Source of the DNA: Oscillospiraceae bacterium
GTDB lineage: Bacteria; Bacillota_A; Clostridia; Oscillospirales; Oscillospiraceae
Direction of reading: 5' to 3'
Length of the DNA: 18,211 nt
Assembly: GCA_017540945.1 (NCBI GenBank)
Contig: JAFYAB010000003.1
Coordinates: forward strand, 1 to 18,211
Of the stretch, positions 12,593 through 18,211 are shown piece by piece. The position numbers and the translations under genes were made by a program. How positions within the stretch are numbered: position 1 is the first letter of the stretch; each line of letters starts with the position of its first letter. The notes under the pieces are model-generated. The model did no database searches, was not told the origin of the DNA, and saw only the letters and a list, made by a program, of their open reading frames with translations.

Positions 12593-13393
12593 ATGTGGAC
12601 ACAAGAACTGTTTGGCGTTGAAAAACCCATCATCGCGCTGCTGCATCTGGACGCCATGCCCGGCGACCCGGGCTTCTGCGGCAGCCTGGAAACCGTACTC
12701 GCCCACGCGCGGGCGGATCTGGAGGCGCTGCAGGCCGGCGGCGTGGACGGCATCCTCTTTGCCAATGAATTCAGCAGGCCCTATCAAGCCGTACCGGACA
12801 TTGCCATGATCTCCGCCATGGCCTATATCATCGGAAATCTGCGCTCCGTTCTGGATCGGCCCTTCGGCGTCAATGTGGTAAAGAATCCAATCGCCACCAT
12901 CGACCTGGCCGCCGCCACCGGCGCCAGCTTTGCCCGAAACAGCTTTTCCGGCGCTTACGCAGGCGAGTACGGTCTGTTCTCCGCCAGCAGCGGCGAGGCC
13001 GCCCGACACCGGCAGGCCCTGGGGATTCCGGGAATGAAGCTGCTCTACAAGGTCAACCCTGAGTCTGACGCCTTCCTGGCGCCGCGGGATCTGCGGGTCG
13101 TGGCCAAGTCCATCCTCTACGGCGGCTTCGCAGACGGTCTGTGCGTATCCGGCTCCGCTGCCGGCAGCGAGCCGGACGACGCCCTGCTGGCTTCCATCTA
13201 TGAGGTCGCCAGGGGCAGCGGCGTACCCGTGTTCTGCAATACCGGCTGCAATCACCGCAACGTCCATGAGAAATTGAAGCTCTGCGACGCGGTGTGCATG
13301 GGCACAGCCTTCAAGGGCCCGGACGGACGGGTCGTAACCGAGAAGGTCCGCAGCTTCATGGAAACCGTGGGCCAGATCCGCGCCGGGCTCTGA
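12593..13393 (+). CDS. BtpA/SgcQ-family TIM-barrel protein
   Basis: This 266-residue protein is chosen to start at the ATG at 12593 (MWTQELFG), 6 bases after GGAGGG; a longer frame from 12551 would start inside the operator region. The opening block KPIIALLHLDAMPGDP is the hallmark of the BtpA family (SgcQ has KPVIGMVHLGALPG). Later blocks include DLEALQAGGVDGILFANE, FGVNVVKN, DGLCVSGSAAGSEPDD, VFCNTGCNHRNV and CMGTAFK, fitting a phosphate-binding (beta/alpha)8 barrel. BtpA was first linked to photosystem I assembly, but bacterial members sit in sugar operons and their reaction is not established. It is the first gene of the plus-strand operon, 14 bases ahead of an FGGY kinase, so a sugar or sugar phosphate step is likely. 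Confidence 0.85.
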   Translation: MWTQELFGVEKPIIALLHLDAMPGDPGFCGSLETVLAHARADLEALQAGGVDGILFANEFSRPYQAVPDIAMISAMAYIIGNLRSVLDRPFGVNVVKNPIATIDLAAATGASFARNSFSGAYAGEYGLFSASSGEAARHRQALGIPGMKLLYKVNPESDAFLAPRDLRVVAKSILYGGFADGLCVSGSAAGSEPDDALLASIYEVARGSGVPVFCNTGCNHRNVHEKLKLCDAVCMGTAFKGPDGRVVTEKVRSFMETVGQIRAGL

Positions 13394-13407
13394 GCAGGAG
13401 GATGATC

Positions 13408-14961
13408 ATGGAGAAGCGATATTATCTGGGAATCGACGTCGGCACATTCAGCTCCCGGGGCATCCTGCTGGACGAGGACTTCCACCTGGTCGCGGACGAA
13501 TCCGTCCCGCACGGCATGGACAACCCCGCTCCTGGGTATTTTGAGCATGACGCCCTGGGGGTGTGGTGGGCCGATTTCTGCAAACTCAGCCGCGTCTTGC
13601 TCCAGCGCAGCGGGATCTCTCCCCGGCAGATCGCCTGTGTGGGAGCCAGCGCTTTGGGTACAGATTGTCTGCCGGTGGATGAGAACTGCGAACCCTTGCG
13701 GCCCGCCATCCTCTACGGCATCGACGCCCGCGCCTCCAAGGAAGCCGACTGGCTCACGGAATACTATGGAGCCGAGCGGGTACGACAGCTCTTCGGCCAT
13801 CCCATCTGCTCCGGAGATACAGCCACCAAGATCCTTTGGATTCGGCGTCATGAGCCGGAGATCTATGCCAGAACCTATAAATTTCTGACCGGCAGCTCCT
13901 TCCTGGCGGCCCGGCTCACCGGACGTTATACCATCGACCAGTTCCTGGCAAAGGGCTCCTTCCGGCCGCTCTATCTTGCCGACGGAAGTGTCAACGAAGC
14001 GGAATGCGGCCTCTATTGCCGTCCGGACCAGCTGGCTGAGGCCTTGCCTGTGACGTCGATCATCGGCGGCGTCACGGAAAAGGCCGCTGCGGAGACCGGG
14101 CTGGCGCCCGGCACGCCCGTCATCGTCGGCACCGGCGATTCCACCGCCGAGGCCATCAGCGTGGGTCTGGTGGAGCCTGGAACCGCCTTCTTCCAATACG
14201 GCTCCTCCATGTACTACTATTACTGCATCGACCGGGCCGTGGAGAGCCATGTCTCCCCGCAGGGCAACGGCCGTCTCAACGGCAGCAAGGTCTTCACCGT
14301 GCCCGGAACCCATGTGCTGGGCGACGGCACCAACGCCGCCGGGACCCTGACCCGCTGGGTGCGGGACCTGCTCTATGCCCCGGAGCTGTCCGCCGAGGCC
14401 GCCGGCGGCGAGAACGCCTACGCCGTCATGGCCCGGGAGGCAGCCCGGGTGCCCCGCGGGGCCGACGGGCTGATGATGCTGCCCTATATCTACGGGGAGC
14501 GGAGCCCGCTCCAGGATCCCCAGGCTGTAGGCCTGCTCTTCGGGCTGCGGGGCAGTCACGGCCGCGCCCACATCAACCGGGCCGCCCTGGAGGCGGTGGG
14601 GTATTCCACGCTCCAGCACCTGGCGCTCTTCCGGGAGCTGGGTCTGCCGCCCAAACGCATCATTACTGCAGGCGGCGGCACGAAGAACCGCACCTGGATG
14701 CAGATCGTCTGCGATATCTGCGGTCTGCCCATCACAATCCCGGAGAGTTGGCAGTGCTCCGCCTTCGGCGACGCCATGCTGGCGGCCCTGGGCGCGGGCC
14801 GACTGGCCGACTTCTCCGACCTGCGCCGCGCTCTGCCGCGCGGCACTGTCCTGGAGCCTGACGAAGCCGCTCACGCCTTTTACGCCGCACGTTATCCCCT
14901 GTTCCGGGACCTCTACCTGGACAACCGGGATAAGATGCACGCCCTGGCGGCGCAGCTCTGA
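13408..14961 (+). CDS. FGGY-family carbohydrate kinase
   Basis: This 517-residue kinase has the two actin-like domains of the FGGY family (xylulokinase, ribulokinase, fuculokinase, glycerol kinase). The start is the ATG at 13408, 6 bases after AGGAGG (13396-13401); the ATG at 13402 touches the ribosome site. The phosphate loop is GIDVGTFSSRGILL (from residue 8). GTGDSTAEAI contains Asp244, the expected catalytic base (GxGDxAA in xylulokinase). The second-domain adenosine motif is TAGGGTKNRTWMQIVCD and the C-terminal FGDAMLAALGAG block is also typical. Length is normal. The sugar cannot be named from sequence; xylulose-like ketoses are the commonest substrates. It lies between the BtpA-family gene and a HAD gene, 10 bases from the latter. 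Confidence 0.88.
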   Translation: MEKRYYLGIDVGTFSSRGILLDEDFHLVADESVPHGMDNPAPGYFEHDALGVWWADFCKLSRVLLQRSGISPRQIACVGASALGTDCLPVDENCEPLRPAILYGIDARASKEADWLTEYYGAERVRQLFGHPICSGDTATKILWIRRHEPEIYARTYKFLTGSSFLAARLTGRYTIDQFLAKGSFRPLYLADGSVNEAECGLYCRPDQLAEALPVTSIIGGVTEKAAAETGLAPGTPVIVGTGDSTAEAISVGLVEPGTAFFQYGSSMYYYYCIDRAVESHVSPQGNGRLNGSKVFTVPGTHVLGDGTNAAGTLTRWVRDLLYAPELSAEAAGGENAYAVMAREAARVPRGADGLMMLPYIYGERSPLQDPQAVGLLFGLRGSHGRAHINRAALEAVGYSTLQHLALFRELGLPPKRIITAGGGTKNRTWMQIVCDICGLPITIPESWQCSAFGDAMLAALGAGRLADFSDLRRALPRGTVLEPDEAAHAFYAARYPLFRDLYLDNRDKMHALAAQL

Positions 14962-14971
14962 GGTACGCACG

Positions 14972-15676
14972 ATGGAGCTTCGCTGCGTACTCTTTGACTT
15001 TGACGGAGTTGTGGCGGACACGGAGCCGTCAAACACCCGCTATTTGGAACAGGCGCTGGCCGTCTTTGGCCTGAAGCTGAACGACGAGCAGCGACAGGCC
15101 CTCATCGGCGTGAACGGCCTGGACTTCATCCGTCCGCTTCTCGAATCCGCAAAGCCCCCGGTCAGCGACGAAGCCTATCTTGCCGTGCGGCAAAAACAGG
15201 GCAACACCTATGAAAACAGCCCGGATTTGAAAGCGCAGCCCGGCCTCCGGGATTTCCTGGGCCTGCTGCGCAGCGCGGGGATCAAGACCGGGCTGGTCAG
15301 TTCCACCAGCTCCCGTCTGATCCTGGCCGCGCTGAATCGCTTGGCCCTGGCCGATCAGTTTGACGCGATCCTCTGCGGAGATATGGTCCGGCGGAAGAAA
15401 CCGGACCCGGAGGGCTACCGTCGGGCAATGGAGCTGCTGCAGGTCCCGCCGGAATGCTGCGTCGTGATCGAGGATTCCCCGGTTGGCATCCGGGCGGGAC
15501 TGGGCGCCGGAGCGTATGTTCTGGCCTACGAGGGCGCTTCCGTCCCGCAGGATACCGGCCTGGCCCGGGACCGTGTGAAGCGCTTTTCTGACTGTCCCAG
15601 CCTTCCCGTCTTCCGAGAAGCGCTGGTGAAGCCCTATATAAGTCATCAAATGACTGCGGAGGAAAAAGAATTATGA
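14972..15676 (+). CDS. HAD-superfamily phosphatase or phosphosugar mutase (beta-PGM-like)
   Basis: This 234-residue protein is a subfamily IA HAD enzyme. Motif I is LFDFDGVVADTE with nucleophile Asp9 and acid/base Asp11. Motif II is the Ser of LVSSTSSR, motif III the Lys in RRKKPDPEGY, and motif IV the EDSPVG acidic pair. A helical cap lies between motifs I and II. Relatives include beta-phosphoglucomutase, 2-deoxyglucose-6-phosphatase and glycerol-3-phosphatases. The ribosome site is weak (GAGG), 10 bases after the kinase stop, and the stop overlaps the next ATG by four bases (ATGA). It probably dephosphorylates or isomerises the kinase product. Phosphatase versus mutase is not decidable here. 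Confidence 0.83.
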   Translation: MELRCVLFDFDGVVADTEPSNTRYLEQALAVFGLKLNDEQRQALIGVNGLDFIRPLLESAKPPVSDEAYLAVRQKQGNTYENSPDLKAQPGLRDFLGLLRSAGIKTGLVSSTSSRLILAALNRLALADQFDAILCGDMVRRKKPDPEGYRRAMELLQVPPECCVVIEDSPVGIRAGLGAGAYVLAYEGASVPQDTGLARDRVKRFSDCPSLPVFREALVKPYISHQMTAEEKEL

Positions 15677-16794
15677 AAAAACTCGGCTTCGGCCTGATGC
15701 GGCTGCCCCTGCTGGACCCCAACGATGAAAAGAGCATCGATCTGGAACAGTTCAAGCGAATGGTGGACCTTTTCCTGGAAAGAGGCTTCACCTATTTCGA
15801 CACGGCCATCGCGTATCACGGCTTTGAGTCCCAGCGGGCGGTCAAGACCGCGCTGGTGGACCGCTGGCCCCGGGATCGTTTCACGCTGGCCACCAAGCTC
15901 CACAGCAACTTTGTCCACTCCTTTGAGGACCGCGACCGCATCTTTCAGGAGCAGCTGGAGCTGACCGGCGCGGGGTATTTCGACTATTATCTGCTGCATG
16001 GCATCAAGGCCGACAGCTACCCGATCTATGAACAGTATGACTGCTTCAACTGGCTTCTGGAGAAGCAGCGTCAGGGTCTGGTGCGGCACGTGGGCTTTTC
16101 CTTCCACGACACGGCGGAGCTGCTGGACCGGATTCTGACAGAGCACCCGGAAATGGAATTCGTGCAGATCCAGCTCAACTATCTGGACTGGGAGAGTGAA
16201 TGGATCCAATCCCGCGCTGTCTATGAGACGGCGGTGAAGCACGGCAAGGACGTGATCGTGATGGAGCCGGTGAAGGGCGGCACTCTGGCCCGCCTGCCTG
16301 CGGAAGCGGAAGCCCTTCTGAAAGCTGCCGCGCCGGAACAGTCGATCCCCTCCTGGGCGATCCGCTTCGCGGCCAGCCAGGAAAACGTCAGGATGGTCCT
16401 CTCCGGCATGAGCTCCCTGGAGCAGATGGAGGACAATCTGCGGACCATGGAGAACTTCCGGCCCTTATCCGGACAAGAGCTCGCCCTGACAGCCCGGGCG
16501 GCGGAGATCATCAACCAGAAGATTGCCGTTGCCTGTACAGCCTGTTCCTACTGCACGGACGGCTGCCCCATGCAGATCGCCATTCCCAAGTATTTTTCCC
16601 TCTACAACGAAGATATGCGGGAGGATCTGGCGCAGAAGGGCTGGACCGCCAACTATTCCAACTATAATAAGCTCACAAGAACGCACGGCAAAGCCGGCGA
16701 CTGCATCGGCTGCGGCCAGTGCGAGGGCGTCTGTCCCCAGCACCTGCCCATCGTCTCGCTGATGCAGCAGGTTTCCGCTCATTTTGATCGTTGA
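15673..16794 (+). CDS. Aldo/keto reductase with C-terminal 2x[4Fe-4S] ferredoxin domain
   Basis: This 373-residue protein joins an aldo/keto reductase barrel to a bacterial ferredoxin domain. The barrel shows the standard tetrad Asp43 (YFDTA), Tyr48, Lys75 (LATKLH) and His109 (YYLLHGI). The C-terminal part has two cluster motifs: Cys288, 291, 294 and 298 (CTACSYCTDGCP) and Cys344, 347, 350 and 354 (CIGCGQCEGVCP). This fusion (COG1453 type) is widespread in anaerobes; electrons may come from ferredoxin instead of, or in addition to, NADPH. The ATG overlaps the HAD stop as ATGA and follows GGAGG. In this operon it is expected to reduce or oxidise a sugar carbonyl, with the substrate unknown. 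Confidence 0.88.
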   Translation: MKKLGFGLMRLPLLDPNDEKSIDLEQFKRMVDLFLERGFTYFDTAIAYHGFESQRAVKTALVDRWPRDRFTLATKLHSNFVHSFEDRDRIFQEQLELTGAGYFDYYLLHGIKADSYPIYEQYDCFNWLLEKQRQGLVRHVGFSFHDTAELLDRILTEHPEMEFVQIQLNYLDWESEWIQSRAVYETAVKHGKDVIVMEPVKGGTLARLPAEAEALLKAAAPEQSIPSWAIRFAASQENVRMVLSGMSSLEQMEDNLRTMENFRPLSGQELALTARAAEIINQKIAVACTACSYCTDGCPMQIAIPKYFSLYNEDMREDLAQKGWTANYSNYNKLTRTHGKAGDCIGCGQCEGVCPQHLPIVSLMQQVSAHFDR

Positions 16795-16836
16795 GCGCAG
16801 AGACAAGCTTGGCTTGACAGAGAAAGGAATCAAAGC

Positions 16837-18063
16837 ATGAAGAAGAGAAAGCTTTCCCTGGCAACGCAGATCTTCATTGCGCTGCTTCTGGGCATCATCG
16901 CGGGCATCTGCCTGATGAAGAACGCCGACATCGCCACCTCCTACATCAAGCCCCTCGGTACGATCTTTCTGAACCTGATCAAGTGGGTCGTCACGCCGCT
17001 GGTCTTCTTCTCGATCATGGCTGGCGTCATCTCCATGCGTGACATCCGCAAGGTCGGCTCCATCGGCGTCAAAACCATCGTCTACTACCTGATCACCACG
17101 GCCTTTGCCATCACCATCGGCCTGATCCTGGCCAAGCTCTTCAAAGGGATCTTTCCGGTGCTCCAAACCTCAGACCTGAGTTACGAGGCCTCGGAGCCGG
17201 TCAACTTCATGGACACCCTCGTGGGGATCTTCCCCTCCAACTTCCTCAAGCCCTTCGTCGAGGCGAATATGCTGCAGATTATCGTTGCCAGCATCCTTAT
17301 CGGCTTCGCGCTGCTGCTTATCAAGGACAAGCACGCCAACCTGGAGTTCAGGCTGGTGGATATCCTCAACGACACCTTCCTCAAGGCCATGGAGCTGATC
17401 GTGAAGCTCTCCCCCATCGGTGTGTTCTGCCTGATCTGTCCGGTGGTCGCGGAGAACGGCCCCGCCGTTCTGGGTTCCCTCGCAAAGGTCCTGCTGGTTG
17501 CTTTCATCGGTTATATCCTCCACGCGATCATCGTCTATTCCATCTCCGTCCGAACGCTGGCAGGCCTGAGTCCGCTGAAATTCTTCAAGGGCATGCTGCC
17601 CGCCATCATGTTTGCGTTTTCCTCCGCCTCCTCCGTGGGCTCCCTGCCCATCAATATGGAGTGCGCGGAGAACCTTGGCGCGGATAAGGACATCTCCTCC
17701 TTCGTCCTGCCCCTGGGGGCGACCATCAACATGGACGGCACCGCCATCTATCAGGGCGTGTGCGCCATCTTCATCGCCTCCTGCTTCGGCATCAGTCTGA
17801 CGCTGCCGCAGATGCTGAGCATCATTCTCACGGCGACGCTGGCGTCCATCGGCACCGCCGGCGTTCCCGGCGCCGGCATGGTCATGCTGGCTATGGTGCT
17901 GCAGTCCGTCGGCCTGCCGGTAGAGGGCATCGCCCTGGTCGCCGGCGTGGACCGCATCTTCGATATGGGCCGAACCACCGTCAACATCGTGGGCGACGCC
18001 TCCTGCGCCATCGTCGTATCTGCAATGGAGAAGCGCAGAGCCGCCAAAGCTGCCTTAAAGTAA
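16837..18063 (+). CDS. DAACS-family Na+/H+:dicarboxylate or acidic amino acid symporter
   Basis: This 408-residue membrane carrier is of the GltP/GltPh/SdcS type. Hairpin 1 is SSASSVGSLP, the unwound TM7 motif is NMDGTAIYQG, hairpin 2 contains GTAGVPGAGMVML, and TM8 reads DRIFDMGRTTVNIVGD at residues 372-387. In GltPh numbering this gives Asp390, Asp394, Arg397, Asn401 and Asp405; Arg379 here equals Arg397, which pairs with the side-chain carboxylate of aspartate. The protein should therefore carry a substrate with two acidic groups. The ATG follows AAAGGAATCAAAGC, 42 bases after the reductase stop. It ends the plus-strand operon. No terminator is visible in the 48 bases that follow. A conjugated sugar as cargo would be new for the family. 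Confidence 0.88.
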   Translation: MKKRKLSLATQIFIALLLGIIAGICLMKNADIATSYIKPLGTIFLNLIKWVVTPLVFFSIMAGVISMRDIRKVGSIGVKTIVYYLITTAFAITIGLILAKLFKGIFPVLQTSDLSYEASEPVNFMDTLVGIFPSNFLKPFVEANMLQIIVASILIGFALLLIKDKHANLEFRLVDILNDTFLKAMELIVKLSPIGVFCLICPVVAENGPAVLGSLAKVLLVAFIGYILHAIIVYSISVRTLAGLSPLKFFKGMLPAIMFAFSSASSVGSLPINMECAENLGADKDISSFVLPLGATINMDGTAIYQGVCAIFIASCFGISLTLPQMLSIILTATLASIGTAGVPGAGMVMLAMVLQSVGLPVEGIALVAGVDRIFDMGRTTVNIVGDASCAIVVSAMEKRRAAKAALK

Positions 18064-18112
18064 CCGGTCCCCTTTGTTCCGCATCTTCTTTTCGGCTTGC
18101 ACAGCCAGTCAT

Positions 18113-18151
18113 CAGATAGTCGCCTTCCCAATGGTAAGTCAATCCCAACAT
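18113..18151 (-). pseudogene. Remnant of a TnpV-type transposon protein start
   Basis: Read leftward from the ATG at 18151-18149, which follows GGAGGTATGCAAA, the frame gives MLGLTYHWEGDYL. From memory, LTYxxEGDYLxPDL is how many TnpV proteins of clostridial transposons begin. After about 13 residues the similarity stops and the frame runs on into the 3' end of the symporter gene. The rest of the gene is missing, so this is a start without a body. The match is short and recalled, not searched. Confidence 0.42.
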
Positions 18152-18211
18152 TTTGCATACCTCCAATCGTTGAATTCGTTTTGGTTCTTCTCATTGTGGC
18201 GCACACTGTGC

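Noticed and set aside
12593..13393. Considered whether the first plus-strand gene could be the missing asparaginase of a fra-type locus
   Set aside because: It shows the BtpA opening block KPIIALLHLDAMPG and a TIM-barrel pattern, with none of the asparaginase threonine motifs and no signal peptide.
13252..15036. A 594-codon open frame on the minus strand opposite the FGGY kinase
   Set aside because: It is antisense to a kinase with clear motifs and a strong ribosome site, has a Gly/Gln/His-rich composition without any recognisable motif, and results from GC-rich codon bias.

Overview
The window looks like a GC-rich anaerobic member of the Clostridia (Bacillota), possibly Oscillospiraceae. 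The basis is a SpoIIE-type phosphatase, a rubrerythrin, strong AGGAGG-type ribosome binding sites and clostridial mobile-element debris. The lineage is an inference from gene families, not a measured placement.

Left edge (1-2127): the N-terminal 267 codons of a membrane-anchored SpoIIE-family phosphatase run leftward off the window. They are followed by debris: a truncated CDP-alcohol phosphatidyltransferase, two remnants of the same RlmD/RumA-like C-terminal module in opposite orientations, and a DUF6061-like gene. A rubrerythrin gene (2128-2676, minus) with its own terminator separates this debris from the main locus.

Centre left (2730-11376, minus strand): a long, tightly packed operon of ten genes. 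Reading with transcription these are a SIS-domain FrlB/FraB-like deglycase, a PfkB kinase, a DcuA/DcuB-family carrier, two tandem FrlC-like epimerases, an amidohydrolase, a YjbQ-family protein, a second FrlD-like PfkB kinase, a small cupin and a third FrlC-like epimerase. Deglycase plus FrlD-like kinase plus FrlC-like epimerase is the signature of fructosamine (Amadori product) catabolism. A Dcu-type carrier in place of an amino-acid or ABC carrier resembles the Salmonella fructose-asparagine (fra) system. No asparaginase is present, so an acidic Amadori compound such as fructose-aspartate is a reasonable guess.

Centre (11377-12592): a GntR/UTRA regulator gene lies between the two arms. The non-coding DNA around it carries repeated TTTGTAT/ATACAA elements: three exact 10-bp-spaced copies behind the leftward promoter plus a large palindrome across its -10, a palindrome at the start site of the rightward promoter, and a perfect 11-bp tandem repeat at the regulator's stop codon.

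Right (12593-18063, plus strand): a BtpA-family TIM-barrel protein, an FGGY sugar kinase, a HAD phosphatase or mutase, an aldo/keto reductase with two 4Fe-4S motifs, and a DAACS-family Na+ or H+ symporter with the acidic-substrate arginine. Both arms carry a carrier of a family that normally moves acidic amino acids or dicarboxylates. I infer one regulon handling sugar conjugates of acidic amino acids, with the right arm's sugar unidentified.

The right edge holds a fragment that looks like the start of a TnpV-type transposon protein, so the catabolic block is bracketed on both sides by mobile-element remnants.
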